Shown piece after piece: positions 41,172 through 50,502 of a DNA stretch of 64,000 nucleotides. The notes beneath the pieces were generated by a model. The model did no database searches. It was given only the letters and a program-made list of their open reading frames with translations, and was not told the DNA's origin. Numbering within the stretch: position 1 is the first letter of the stretch; the number at the start of each line of letters is the position of its first letter. Origin of the DNA: Gemmatimonadota bacterium (GTDB lineage: Bacteria > Gemmatimonadota > Gemmatimonadetes > Gemmatimonadales > GWC2-71-9). The stretch is taken from assembly GCA_003169895.1 (NCBI GenBank), contig PNAE01000006.1, positions 62,001 through 126,000 on the forward strand. Direction: 5' to 3'. Both the position numbers and the translations under genes were made by a program.

Positions 41172-43489
41172 CGTACCACCTCGAACCGCTGGCTCCGCAT
41201 GACCTTCTTTCCCGCTGGTGTCGCGACAGTCACTTCAAGAACGTAGCTCGCCGGGTTGAGCTTTTCGAGCGAGATCTCCCGTCGGACAACTTCGCGGCCG
41301 CCTGGCGACCGCTGGGTGAACGCCAGCCGCATCGCTCCCCCACTACCGCCGAACAAGCCGAGAATCCGGCGCAGCAACGACGAACCGCCTGGCCGCTTGA
41401 CCGCCAGTTCGAGCCGGTAGGCGGAGTCATGCGGCGTCCCGCTCACCTCGAAGTAGAGTTGCATCGGATCACTCGCGCGAAACTGCTCGAGCGGATTCAC
41501 GCGGACACTGTCGCCAGTGGCCGGCATCCACCACAGCGGCACGTTACGCGAGCCGAGAACGAGGTCCGACAGGGCGAGCGCCGGGGCGGTCGGTGAGGGA
41601 ACATCAACCGTGTCGCGATCGCTGACCACACCGGCACGGCCCGCCTCCAAGCCGACCCGCGCAGTGAACCGTCCCGCCGGCACCGGCAGCGACACCAGTC
41701 CGAGGAACTGGTCAGCTGCCCCTGGGACGGCGGCGCGGGCCGAGGTCGGTACGACCGTATCAACGACGGCCACGACGCTGCCATCGAGGCCAAGTACCGA
41801 CGCGCGCAGCTGGATCGAAAATCTCCCGGAATCGGTGCGAGCAATCGGCAGAAGCGCGCTCACGGGTACGGCATACGCGACGCGAAGCATCGGCCAGCTG
41901 GAATCGCCGCCAGTCGCTAGCAGCAGCAGGTGGGCGGGCAACGCGACGGCGTAGCTGCGCGGCCACCGATCCGTTGAGGTGCCGATCCGGATGCTCCGGC
42001 TGCCCAGGGTACGCTCCTCGGCCTCGAGTCCCGACGCGCCGCCCTTGCCGGACGTCAACAGCCGCTGATAGATGGGGCTCAGCCGCTGGCGTGAGCGAAG
42101 AATCGCCTCCGCGCGGAGCGACATCGCAGCATCGCTGGCTCGCTGACGGAGCTTCGCCGCGCTGTCGGCGCCGATGTTGTTGACGCGCGATCGGGAGGGC
42201 GGCATCATGGGCGCGTCGGTGCCTTGCACGTCGCCCGAGTTCTGCAGCCGTACCGCAGTGGCGTACCCGAGAACGTCGAGCACGCTTTCCACCAGCCGGA
42301 AATCTGTCACCCCTTCCCGCGCGACGAAATGAAAGAGCAGGTCGCCGGTGTCCGGGCGGTGGTAGGCCCACGACTCGTTGTACGGCAGCCCTGGCAGCTC
42401 GACCGAGGCGCGATCGTCCGGCGTCCCTTGCCGGATGTAGATGACGCCGCGATCATCGAACTCGGCCACCGGAGGGCGGTACCGCTCGACGATGTCATAG
42501 TGCCGGTGCGTGGACGCCAGTCGGTAGTTGTGGCGGGCGTAATCGAGTCGCCGGTAGTGTTCCAGCAGGCGCTCGCCGGGCGCACGCAACTCATCGCGAT
42601 CGCGAACCTCCCAGAAGCGCCGCATCAGCGCGGCTCTGGCGGCCCCCGTGGACGCATCGAATGCGTGCAGCGAACTGTCCGGCATCACGAACCGCAGGTC
42701 GGCGCGATACAGTGCGGCGGTGCCCGGGTCGGCGAGCGCCAAGCCGCGATACCACGGCTCGCCGCCGCTCGCGCCGCCAAGGCGGAACAGGACGCGCGCC
42801 TGCTCGAGCAGCGCCGCCGGACTCAACGGGTTGCGAGCGAGCAACGAATTGACCGCGACCAGCGCCGAGTCGGGACTCCCCACCTCGCGCTCGATGCGCG
42901 CGCGCGCCAACAGGACATCCGGGTTGCGTGCCGCCGGAGTGCGCGCCGCACGGCGCAACGCCACGAGCGCCACACCGAGGCGCAGGTTGACGCGCTGACG
43001 CAGCGCCGTGTTGCTCAGTTCGACCAGTCCGCGGACGAAACCTGGATCAACTTCGGCACTGCGGGCAAAGTCATTGGCGGACCGCGTCAGCGCGTCCTTG
43101 CCAAGCGCGCTCTGCAAGCCGCGAAGCAGCTCGAACTCCGCATCGCCGACGCCCAATTCAGCGAGCCCGAGGCCGAACCAGCCGTAGGGCCACTTCGGCT
43201 GCAGGTCAACGGTCCATTGGAATTCCGAGGCGGCGTCTTCGTAGTGTTTCCGCCCAGCGAGGTCACCCTGGCGCAGCGCGATGAAACCGAGCTGCAGGTG
43301 CACCATCGCACTGTCGCGCAGCTCGTGGCGCGCGCGCGCGATGAGTTCCTTCTCCAACGCGTTGAGCGCGAGGGAATCCTTCGCGGCCGTCATGGTGTCG
43401 CGGAAGGCCTCGATCCGGTCGCGTTGGGCAGGCGACTGTGCCGAAAGTGGTGCGGCGAGGCAGAGCATCAGGGCGACGCGGGACATCAT
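41168..43489 (-). CDS. GWxTD-domain exported protein with TPR-like N-terminus (copy 2)
   Basis: 773 aa from ATG-ATG at 43489, a signal peptide (MMSRVALMLCLAAPLSAQSP). Same layout as the downstream copy: helical repeats (FQWTVDLQPKWPYGWFGLG), MRRFWEVRDRDEL, LLEHYRRLDYARHNY, FDDRGVIYIRQGTPDDRASV, NESWAYHRPDTGDLLFHF, then a beta-rich C-terminus ending SQRFEVVR. The two are clear paralogues from a tandem duplication, now well diverged, and are translationally coupled. The frame is open further upstream, but only because it runs through the duplicated amidase fragment. Confidence 0.85.
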   Translation of the reverse strand: MMSRVALMLCLAAPLSAQSPAQRDRIEAFRDTMTAAKDSLALNALEKELIARARHELRDSAMVHLQLGFIALRQGDLAGRKHYEDAASEFQWTVDLQPKWPYGWFGLGLAELGVGDAEFELLRGLQSALGKDALTRSANDFARSAEVDPGFVRGLVELSNTALRQRVNLRLGVALVALRRAARTPAARNPDVLLARARIEREVGSPDSALVAVNSLLARNPLSPAALLEQARVLFRLGGASGGEPWYRGLALADPGTAALYRADLRFVMPDSSLHAFDASTGAARAALMRRFWEVRDRDELRAPGERLLEHYRRLDYARHNYRLASTHRHYDIVERYRPPVAEFDDRGVIYIRQGTPDDRASVELPGLPYNESWAYHRPDTGDLLFHFVAREGVTDFRLVESVLDVLGYATAVRLQNSGDVQGTDAPMMPPSRSRVNNIGADSAAKLRQRASDAAMSLRAEAILRSRQRLSPIYQRLLTSGKGGASGLEAEERTLGSRSIRIGTSTDRWPRSYAVALPAHLLLLATGGDSSWPMLRVAYAVPVSALLPIARTDSGRFSIQLRASVLGLDGSVVAVVDTVVPTSARAAVPGAADQFLGLVSLPVPAGRFTARVGLEAGRAGVVSDRDTVDVPSPTAPALALSDLVLGSRNVPLWWMPATGDSVRVNPLEQFRASDPMQLYFEVSGTPHDSAYRLELAVKRPGGSSLLRRILGLFGGSGGAMRLAFTQRSPGGREVVRREISLEKLNPASYVLEVTVATPAGKKVMRSQRFEVVR

Positions 43490-43558
43490 GCAATCTACGT
43501 TCGTCGCCGGTGCCGAGGTTCCGCATAACCGAACCCGCGGCGCGGTGGATCGCCGGCA

Positions 43559-43695
43559 ACGGCGGCAGAATCTCCGCTCGGGAACTGCGTTGTAAGAAAG
43601 CCGTAATGCCTTCGACGCTGCCGGATGCGTAGCCTTGTAGGCCATCCGGCGTGCGCAGCGCCGACTCTTGGTCCGGCAGCATCAGGAACAGTCCC
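43559..43695 (-). pseudogene. Duplicated 3' fragment of the amidase gene
   Basis: 137 bp matching 45313-45449 with 10 mismatches (about 93% identity), same orientation. Translated on the minus strand it gives the C-terminus of the amidase (LMLPDQESALRTPDGLQGYA, then VEGITAFLQRSSRAEILPP), but the TAG stop has become TTG. It has no start of its own. It and the intact copy flank the oppositely oriented serine hydrolase gene, which marks a rearrangement or insertion. Confidence 0.85.
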
Positions 43696-43857
43696 GCGCA
43701 GCACGGCGGATCTCCTCAGCCAAGGAAAGCCGGGTTTCGATAAGATGTTATTCCAGCCATGCGCTTCCGAGGGGGCCCTCCTGCCGTGACGCGCCGCGAT
43801 CGAACTTCCGATCCACTCCCTTACATTGCCAAGCTAATCGAGCCGGGAACGCCGACC

Positions 43858-45288
43858 ATGCCGAAGTCCGCCGTGCGAACGCAGTTCACCCTTCGGATCG
43901 CCATCCTCCTCGCCGCGGCAATGTCGCCTCGGGCTGCGCAGGCGCAGCGGGCTGCCGCGCCCGCGTTCCCGCCGGACTCGGCGGTGCTCGCGATCATCAA
44001 GCGACGCGTGGAGGAAAAGCGCAGCGCCGGAATCATTGTCGGTATGCTGCAGCCGGACGGTCGCACCCGCATCGTGACGTTCGGGGATCCCGGGAAGGGA
44101 CAGCCGCCGCTGGACGGAAACACCGTGTTCGAGATCGGCTCGATCTCGAAGGTGTTCACCGCGACAGTGCTCGCGGAGTTGGTGAAGGAGGGCAAGGTGA
44201 AGCTCGATGACCCGGTGCAGAAATACTTGCCGGCGAGCGTTCGCGTGCCCATGCGCAACGGAAAACAAATCACGCTCGCGAATCTGTCGGAGCAAAACTC
44301 CGGGCTGCCGCGCATGCCCTCGAACTTTCACCCGAAGGACGCGTCGAATCCCTACGCCGACTATTCCGTGCAGCAGATGTACGACTTCGTGTCCGGCTAC
44401 CAGTTGACGCGCGACCCCGGGGACCAGTTCGAGTACTCGAATCTGGGCGTGGGCCTGCTGGGGCAGGTACTCTCGCTCGCGGTGGGGCAACCCTACGAGC
44501 AGATGGAGCGGAAGCGCGTATGGGAGCCGCTCGGCATGACGCACACGGCAATCACCTTCACGCCGTGGATGAAAGCGCACCTCGCACTCGGCCACGACGA
44601 GCAAGGTGACGTTGTGCCCAATTGGGACCTGCCGACGTTCGCCGGTGCCGGTGCCATCCGCTCGACGACAGTAGACATGCTGAAATTCGCATCAGCAAAC
44701 CTCCATCCGGAGCGCGGGAAGCTTCAGCAGGCGATGGTCTTGGCGCATGAAGAGCGCGGATCAGGCGGAAGCCCGACCATGTCGATTGGGCTGAACTGGT
44801 TCAGCCGGCACGCCGGCGCGGACACCATAGTCTGGCACAACGGTGGGACGGGCGGATATCGCACGTTCATCGGACTCGAACTGTCCAACAAGACCGCGGT
44901 CGTCGTCATGACGAATTCCACCGGCGAGGGCGCCGACGATATCGGGATGCACCTGCTCGATCCCGCTCTCCCGTTGACGCCGAAGCCCTTACCGCCAAAG
45001 CAGCGCACAGCAATCGAGGTCCCGGCGGAAGTGATGGCGCGATACGTGGGCGTGTATCAACTCACTCCGCAGTTCGCGCTCGACGTCACGCTGAGCAACG
45101 GCGCCCTGTTCGTCCACCCAAGCGGGCAAGGAATGTTGCGCCTATGGCCCGAGACCGAAGTGGATTTCTTCATGAAGGAGGTCGACGCGCAGGTGACCTT
45201 TGTTCGCAATGCGCAGGGCGCGGTGACGCAGCTCGTCCTGCACCAGAACGGTCAGAACCTGCCGGGGACGAAGGCGGCGGCCCCTTAG
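43858..45288 (+). CDS. Class C beta-lactamase/DD-peptidase-like serine hydrolase
   Basis: 476 aa from ATG at 43858, with signal peptide (FTLRIAILLAAAMSPRAAQA). Serine beta-lactamase-like motifs: Ser95-x-x-Lys98 in FEIGSISKVF, Tyr-x-Asn as YSNLGVGLLGQ, and HNGGTGGY in the KTG position. A C-terminal beta domain of about 100 residues (VPAEVMARYVGVYQLTPQF) resembles DUF3471. Such enzymes are class C-like beta-lactamases, DD-peptidases or esterases; the substrate cannot be told. It is the only plus-strand gene between 36047 and 47218 and sits between 137-bp direct repeats, so it probably arrived by insertion. Confidence 0.88.
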   Translation: MPKSAVRTQFTLRIAILLAAAMSPRAAQAQRAAAPAFPPDSAVLAIIKRRVEEKRSAGIIVGMLQPDGRTRIVTFGDPGKGQPPLDGNTVFEIGSISKVFTATVLAELVKEGKVKLDDPVQKYLPASVRVPMRNGKQITLANLSEQNSGLPRMPSNFHPKDASNPYADYSVQQMYDFVSGYQLTRDPGDQFEYSNLGVGLLGQVLSLAVGQPYEQMERKRVWEPLGMTHTAITFTPWMKAHLALGHDEQGDVVPNWDLPTFAGAGAIRSTTVDMLKFASANLHPERGKLQQAMVLAHEERGSGGSPTMSIGLNWFSRHAGADTIVWHNGGTGGYRTFIGLELSNKTAVVVMTNSTGEGADDIGMHLLDPALPLTPKPLPPKQRTAIEVPAEVMARYVGVYQLTPQFALDVTLSNGALFVHPSGQGMLRLWPETEVDFFMKEVDAQVTFVRNAQGAVTQLVLHQNGQNLPGTKAAAP

Positions 45289-45310
45289 GCCTTCTTCCGG
45301 GGTGCATCGC

Positions 45311-47218
45311 CTACGGCGGCAGAATCTCCGCTCGGGCACTGCGTTGTAAGAAAGTCGTAATGCCTTCGACGATACCGGATGCGTAGCGTTGTAGGCCCTC
45401 CGGCGTGCGCAGCGCCGACTCCTGGTCCGGCAACATCATGAAGAGTCCCTCGGTGAGGATCGCCGGATACCACGTCGGTCGGACGAGTGCGAGGTCGCCA
45501 CGCGCCACGCCCAGGTCACGCACGCCCAGGTTCGCCACGAGCCGATCCTGGACCGCGCGCGCGAGTGGCAGCGATTGCGGGTGATTGAAGAAGGTGCTGG
45601 TGCCGTTGTTCGTGAACGGATTGACGCCGTCGGGAAGCGCGTTGTTGTGGATCGAGACCAGCAGCTCCGCGTCGACCGAATCGGCGAGCGCGACACGCGG
45701 CCAGAGTTCGACCTCGTCCGGACCGTCCCGCGTCATGATCACGGTCGCACCACGGTCAATCAACCTGTCTCGAACGGCGCGCCCGACGGCGAGGTTGGCC
45801 TCCGGCTCGCACAGGCCGGTCGGCCCGCAGGCACCCCCGGGCGGATGGCCCGGGTCGATGACGATGCGCCGTCCCGCCAGCGGATGGGCGGGATCGATCA
45901 TCGGCGGTGCGCGAAACTCATAGACGAGATCGGTCCCCTCGACACGCACCCGCCAGCCCCAGAGCGGCCGGTCGAATGCCACCGAGATGGTGATGCGGTC
46001 CTGCGCTTCCTGTTTCCAGGTGATCAGGCGCACGAACCGTTGGTCGGCACCGTAACGGGTCCAGTTGGCGTTCGACACGGCGTCGTACAATGTGATGATC
46101 AGCCCGCGCTCGCTCTCATCGACGCTCATCGGTACCGGCCGGGTCAGCGGCACCCTGAGCCGCGTGATGCCACTCTCCGCCGTGAGGGTCGGCGAGCCCA
46201 TGATGGCCGGGCGCGGATCATCCGTCGCCGGTGCGCGATGCACGTCAGCAGACGATACCCACGCGATCGCGTCGCGCGAGAGCCTCAGCCGCACCTGATC
46301 GCCGATGCGCATGTCGGCGCGGGTTCGCGTTCCTTGTGGGAGGAACCAGGTGTAGGTCCCGGTGGGGTAGGCGCGACCGATGGTGATGCGATCCGTGCCG
46401 CCAAGCCGTCGTGGGTCGTCGTCGAGCAACACGGCAACGGGTGCGTCAGCGCTGCGGGAGACCGTGAGAGGCCAGGGGATTCTCGTGGTGTCACGGCCGA
46501 GCGCAATCACCAGCATCGGAGGACGGCTGAGGCGATCGCCTTCCGACGACGGCTCGAGACCACCGTTCGGATTGAGGGCAGTACCCAACGTGGCAACGAA
46601 TCGATCACCGTGGATCGTGCGCACCAGGTTGCGTTCGTCGCGGTCGAAGTTTCGCAGGCCCTCCGACACCGGGGCTGCCGTTGAATCCGCAGCAAAGCGC
46701 AACACTGCGCCATTCGGCAGCAGCAGATGCACCAGGGATCCGGGCGCAGCCAGCACTGACAGGGCAAGCGGTTCACCCTGCGGCGCCCACACTTCACCGT
46801 TCGGAGCGAGCGACTTCGGGTCAACCCAAGCGCCACTCTCGCGCACCCAGCCGGCGCGAGACAGCGGGAGCGATGCGGTCGACGAGTCGGCACCGCGTTT
46901 CGCCACGAGCGCGAGCACAAAACTCGAGTCGCGCGGTATCGCGATCCATGCCAGCCACGCGCCGTTGGGCGCGACCGCCACCGATTGGCCGGCAATGGTG
47001 AACTTGGCGGCACTGTCACCCACGGTCCCGAAGAGGAAGGTGGAATCGCCGGCGTCGATCGCGCTCCCCGCGGCCGGGTACGCCACCTGGATCGTCAGGT
47101 TCCCATGCACGGCTGGCACGGCGGGCAGCACCGACGCGGGGCGCTGGGCGCCGGCGCTCGCGACGAGGATCGGCAGCAATCCAGCGAAGCCCACGACAAG
47201 CCGATTCAATGGCATCAC
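45311..47218 (-). CDS. N-acetylmuramoyl-L-alanine amidase (Amidase_3) with AMIN-like N-terminus
   Basis: 635 aa. Signal peptide (LVVGFAGLLPILVASAGAQ), a long beta-rich N-terminal part (about 30-410) with an AMIN-like stretch (ITRLRVPLTRPVPMSVDES), then the zinc amidase domain: IVIDPGHPPGG (Zn His), EPEANLAVGRA (Zn Glu), LVSIHNNALPDGVNP (Zn His) and ILTEGLFMML (catalytic Glu). It cleaves the stem peptide from MurNAc in the periplasm. The intact 3' end is one copy of the direct repeat. Start ATG-ATG at 47218, divergent from the PP2C gene across 78 bp. Confidence 0.93.
   Translation of the reverse strand: MMPLNRLVVGFAGLLPILVASAGAQRPASVLPAVPAVHGNLTIQVAYPAAGSAIDAGDSTFLFGTVGDSAAKFTIAGQSVAVAPNGAWLAWIAIPRDSSFVLALVAKRGADSSTASLPLSRAGWVRESGAWVDPKSLAPNGEVWAPQGEPLALSVLAAPGSLVHLLLPNGAVLRFAADSTAAPVSEGLRNFDRDERNLVRTIHGDRFVATLGTALNPNGGLEPSSEGDRLSRPPMLVIALGRDTTRIPWPLTVSRSADAPVAVLLDDDPRRLGGTDRITIGRAYPTGTYTWFLPQGTRTRADMRIGDQVRLRLSRDAIAWVSSADVHRAPATDDPRPAIMGSPTLTAESGITRLRVPLTRPVPMSVDESERGLIITLYDAVSNANWTRYGADQRFVRLITWKQEAQDRITISVAFDRPLWGWRVRVEGTDLVYEFRAPPMIDPAHPLAGRRIVIDPGHPPGGACGPTGLCEPEANLAVGRAVRDRLIDRGATVIMTRDGPDEVELWPRVALADSVDAELLVSIHNNALPDGVNPFTNNGTSTFFNHPQSLPLARAVQDRLVANLGVRDLGVARGDLALVRPTWYPAILTEGLFMMLPDQESALRTPEGLQRYASGIVEGITTFLQRSARAEILPP
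45313..45449 (-). repeat. Intact member of the 137-bp amidase direct repeat
   Basis: The 3' end of the amidase gene; the second, decayed copy is at 43559-43695, offset 1754 bp. Between them lie 1617 bp with the serine hydrolase gene on the other strand. Confidence 0.85.
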
Positions 47219-47296
47219 TCAGCGTCCATTTGGGTTGCCGCCCCCCGGCGTGCTTCCTATCTTCCCGCATCTTTGGCCGACCTCACGACCAGGAGC

Positions 47297-48334
47297 ATGG
47301 CTACGCCGCCCATCCGCGCTTCGTTCTTCGCCCTGACCGACCGGGGTCGCACCCGCGACCACAACGAGGACACCTTCCTCGTCGCCGACCTCGGCGCCAA
47401 GGCGCCGGTCCGCGAATCGCGATCGCAGGAGCTGCAGATCGGCGAGCGTGGCGCGCTGTACCTCGTCGCCGACGGCATGGGTGGCGCCGCCGCCGGTGAG
47501 GTCGCCAGCGAAATGGCGGCTACCGGCATCTACCGCTATTTGATCGATACCTGGCAGAGCGATCAACAGGTCTCCGAAGATCGATTCGTGCACCGGCTGC
47601 GTGAAGCGGTCGAACTGGCCAATCTCGAGATCCATAATTATGCGCGAGAGCACCCGGAGGTGCGCGGGATGGGCACCACCGCCACGGTGGCCGGTATCTG
47701 GCACGACCGGCTCTACCTTGCCCAGATCGGTGATTCCCGCGGCTACCTGGTGCGCGGCGGTGAGGCCCGGCAACTCACCCGCGACCAGTCGCTGACGCAG
47801 CGACTCGTCGATGTCGGCGAACTCACCGAGGAAGAGGCTGAAGCCAGCGAACGGCGCAACATCATCCTGCAGGCGCTGGGCCCGGACGCACTGGTCAAGG
47901 TGGACCTGAGCTGGCAGTCGCTGCAGCGAGGGGACGTGCTGATCATCTGCAGCGACGGATTGTCCACCCTGGTGCGGCGGGATGACATCGCGCAAGCTGT
48001 GCAGGAAGAACCTGACGAGGCCGGTGTCTGCCGGCGACTGGTCGCGCTGGCGAACGACCGCGGCGGCCCCGACAACATTACCGTGGTCGCCGTCCGGTTT
48101 GACGGCGAGGGGTTACCGGCGGTGGCAACCGATGCGCCGGGGTATCACGAGTTGATCACCTCGGCGGAGCGGCCCGCACTCCAGCCGACATCGGCCTTCC
48201 CGTCCACACCGCGCGCGGTGGAGGCGGCGCCGGTGCCGCTGCCGATCCGCGCCGGCTCCCCGACCGCACTCGCGCTCGTCGCACTGGCGATCGTGATGGG
48301 AATCCTGGCAATCGCGCTGCTGCTGAGGCGCTGA
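47297..48334 (+). CDS. PP2C-family protein serine/threonine phosphatase with C-terminal membrane anchor
   Basis: 345 aa from ATG at 47297 (AGGAG upstream). PP2C motifs in order: DRGRTRDHNEDTFL, LVADGMGGAAAGEVAS, GMGTTATVAGI, IGDSRGYLV, LIICSDGLSTLV and DRGGPDNITVVAVR, supplying the metal-binding Asp residues. A Pro/Ala linker follows at about 285-310, then one C-terminal helix (TALALVALAIVMGILAIALL), so the catalytic domain should face the cytoplasm. It opposes Ser/Thr kinases of the PASTA/Hanks type; none is in the window. Position next to amidase and AnmK suggests cell-wall control (inference). Confidence 0.94.
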   Translation: MATPPIRASFFALTDRGRTRDHNEDTFLVADLGAKAPVRESRSQELQIGERGALYLVADGMGGAAAGEVASEMAATGIYRYLIDTWQSDQQVSEDRFVHRLREAVELANLEIHNYAREHPEVRGMGTTATVAGIWHDRLYLAQIGDSRGYLVRGGEARQLTRDQSLTQRLVDVGELTEEEAEASERRNIILQALGPDALVKVDLSWQSLQRGDVLIICSDGLSTLVRRDDIAQAVQEEPDEAGVCRRLVALANDRGGPDNITVVAVRFDGEGLPAVATDAPGYHELITSAERPALQPTSAFPSTPRAVEAAPVPLPIRAGSPTALALVALAIVMGILAIALLLRR

Positions 48335-48337
48335 GGG

Positions 48338-48361
48338 CGCCGTCGCCCGGGCGCTACGGCG
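48338..48361. terminator. Hairpin between convergent PP2C and anmK
   Basis: CGCCGT-CGCCC pairs with GGGCG-CT-ACGGCG with a 2-nt bulge and almost no loop. It spans the 19-bp gap between the convergent genes and includes the anmK stop, so it could end both transcripts. No T-run. Confidence 0.5.
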
Positions 48362-49463
48362 GCGTGACGCAGCCCAGCACTCGCGGACCGGCAGCGCCGG
48401 TGGCGCCCGGGATATTCCCCGGTTGGCCATGCAACGTGAGCCAGCCGAGCAGCGCGAAGGCGACCGCCTCCTTCGCGTCGGCCGAGAAGAAGAGATCGTC
48501 GAATCGCATCAGCTGCATGTTGCGCGGCGCGATCCGCTCCGCCAGCGACTGCATCAGCACGGGGTGGTGAGTGCCGCCGCCGGCGGCCACCAGCTCGAGG
48601 GCCGCGGGCAGGTGGCTTTCGCAGCAGCGGGCAATGCTCTCCACGGTGAGTGCGACGGCAGTACGCACGCCGTCCGGGCCCGGCAGACGGCGGTGCAGCC
48701 GTTCCGCGTACTCCTGACCGAACAGCTCCCGACCTGTGCTGCGTGGCGGTGGCGCGGCAAAAAAGTCGTGCTGCAAGAGCTCGGCAACGACATCCGGGTG
48801 GACGCGACCCTGGAGCGCCAGGCGGCCATCTACGTCGTATCGCGACGCTGGGTCGACCAGCCGCGCCACCGCGTCAATGACCACCACCCCGGGACCGGTG
48901 TCGGCGGCGATCACGGTATCCAGCTCGGCGCGCCGACGCACCCAGGTGACGTTCGCCATGCCACCGATGTTGAGCAGGATGCGCGCGTGATCGACGGCGG
49001 CGAAACAGAGCGCATCAGCCATCGGGACCAGCGGCGCACCTTCGCCGCCGGCAGCGACGTCGCGCGCGCGAAAGTTATGCACCACGCGCACACCGAACCG
49101 CTCGGCCAGCACGGCAGGCTCGCCCAGCTGGAGCGTGACCGTCGGCGGCTCATGCCACAGCGTCTGGCCGGGAAATGCGATTGCGGCGACCGCGTCGGGG
49201 CGGACATGCGAGAGTTCCAGCGCGACCTCCACCGCGTCCGCCGCCCATTCCGCCAGCGCCACGTGCAATCGTGCCGTTTCCGCGATCGCACCACCCGACA
49301 GGACGGCCTCGATCCGGCCGCGCTCGGCGCCGTTGTATGGCCGATGCGCGAAGCCGATCAACTCGACGCTGGTTGGCCCGCGAACCCGCACGACAGCGGC
49401 ATCCATCCCATCGAGCGACGTGCCGGACATGAGCCCGACGATGATCATCGGCGATTCGGTCAT
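48354..49463 (-). CDS. anmK: Anhydro-N-acetylmuramic acid kinase
   Basis: 369 aa. Phosphorylates 1,6-anhydro-MurNAc released from the cell wall to MurNAc-6-phosphate. Motifs: IVGLMSGTSLDGMDAAVV (ATP-binding), FPGQTLWHEPP, NIGGMANVTWV, DTGPGVVVIDAV and AGGGTHHPVLMQSL. ATG at 49463 shares a base with the murQ stop (TGATG); a TTG one codon earlier is possible. The product of AnmK is the substrate of MurQ, encoded immediately upstream, so the pair is a peptidoglycan-recycling operon. Confidence 0.97.
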   Translation of the reverse strand: MTESPMIIVGLMSGTSLDGMDAAVVRVRGPTSVELIGFAHRPYNGAERGRIEAVLSGGAIAETARLHVALAEWAADAVEVALELSHVRPDAVAAIAFPGQTLWHEPPTVTLQLGEPAVLAERFGVRVVHNFRARDVAAGGEGAPLVPMADALCFAAVDHARILLNIGGMANVTWVRRRAELDTVIAADTGPGVVVIDAVARLVDPASRYDVDGRLALQGRVHPDVVAELLQHDFFAAPPPRSTGRELFGQEYAERLHRRLPGPDGVRTAVALTVESIARCCESHLPAALELVAAGGGTHHPVLMQSLAERIAPRNMQLMRFDDLFFSADAKEAVAFALLGWLTLHGQPGNIPGATGAAGPRVLGCVTPP

Positions 49464-50389
49464 CAAGGACCGTTCATGGGGGGCGGCGGACCGACAATCG
49501 CCCGCAGCCGCCGGTCAACGCTGGCGAGGCGTGCCTCGGCCGCCTCGTAGTCGAGCGCGTCGTGCAACATGACGATCGCGGTGCGCACGTTGCCGTTCGC
49601 GGTGCGTACCGCGTCGCGCGCGGCTTCGCGGGTCACGCCGAGCACGTCCATGACGATGCGCTCCCCGCGATCACGCAACTTGGCGTTGGTTGCCTGGAGG
49701 TCGACCATTAGGTTGCCGTACGTCTTGCCAATGCGAATCATCGCGCCGGTGGTCAACATGTTGAGCACGAGCTTGGTCGCGGTACCGGCCTTCAGCCTGG
49801 TCGATCCGGTGATGAGTTCGGGCCCCACGTCAACATGGATCAGCACGTCACAGCGGTCGTGGATGCCCGGCGGTGGCTCCGCGCAGGTGAGGAAGACGGT
49901 GCCGGCACCGATGTTGCGCGCGTGCTGCAGCGCGCCGTGAACGAACGGCGTCTTGCCGCTTGCCGCGATGCCGACGACGACGTCGGCGCGACTGACCTGT
50001 CGCTCCGCAACGGCGGCCGCACCGGCATCGGCGCTGTCCTCGGCCCCCTCGACCGACGTGAGCAGCGCCGGCGGGCCACCGGCGATGATTCCCTGCACCA
50101 GGTCGGCTGGCGTGCCGAAGGTGGGCGGACACTCCGACGCATCGAGCACTCCCAAACGTCCCGACGTTCCAGCGCCAACGTAGAAGAGCTTCCCGCCGCG
50201 ACGGAACGCTGACTCGATCAACCCGATCGATTCGGCGATCGCCTCACGCGAGCGCGCGACGGCTGGTGCGACGGTGGCGTCCTCGGCGGCGAACAGGTCG
50301 ACAAGCCGCAACGCATCGAGGGTGTCGATGTCAATCGAACGAGGATTGCGCCGTTCGGTCGCACGAACCGGATCCGGAGGTCCGGTCAT
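49463..50389 (-). CDS. murQ: N-acetylmuramic acid 6-phosphate etherase
   Basis: 308 aa from ATG at 50389. Cleaves the lactyl ether of MurNAc-6P to GlcNAc-6P and D-lactate. SIS-fold motifs: TERRNPRSIDIDTL, GAGTSGRLGVLDASECPPT (with the active-site Glu), GGPPALLTSVEGAEDSA, VGIAASGKTPFVHGAL and LKAGTATKLVLNMLTTGAM. Length is close to the usual 300. A longer frame would add 34 Arg/Ala-rich residues without family support. Divergent from the Ggt gene across 113 bp. Confidence 0.97.
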   Translation of the reverse strand: MTGPPDPVRATERRNPRSIDIDTLDALRLVDLFAAEDATVAPAVARSREAIAESIGLIESAFRRGGKLFYVGAGTSGRLGVLDASECPPTFGTPADLVQGIIAGGPPALLTSVEGAEDSADAGAAAVAERQVSRADVVVGIAASGKTPFVHGALQHARNIGAGTVFLTCAEPPPGIHDRCDVLIHVDVGPELITGSTRLKAGTATKLVLNMLTTGAMIRIGKTYGNLMVDLQATNAKLRDRGERIVMDVLGVTREAARDAVRTANGNVRTAIVMLHDALDYEAAEARLASVDRRLRAIVGPPPPMNGP

Positions 50390-50502
50390 CGCCGGCGCGG
50401 GCTGGCCGGCCGGCCGGTGGCGCGCAGCACCCGCGCGCATAGCGATAGCATGGGCACGGATTAAGTTACCGATTCTCCCCCTCCCCCGCATCCGAGGCCA
50501 TC

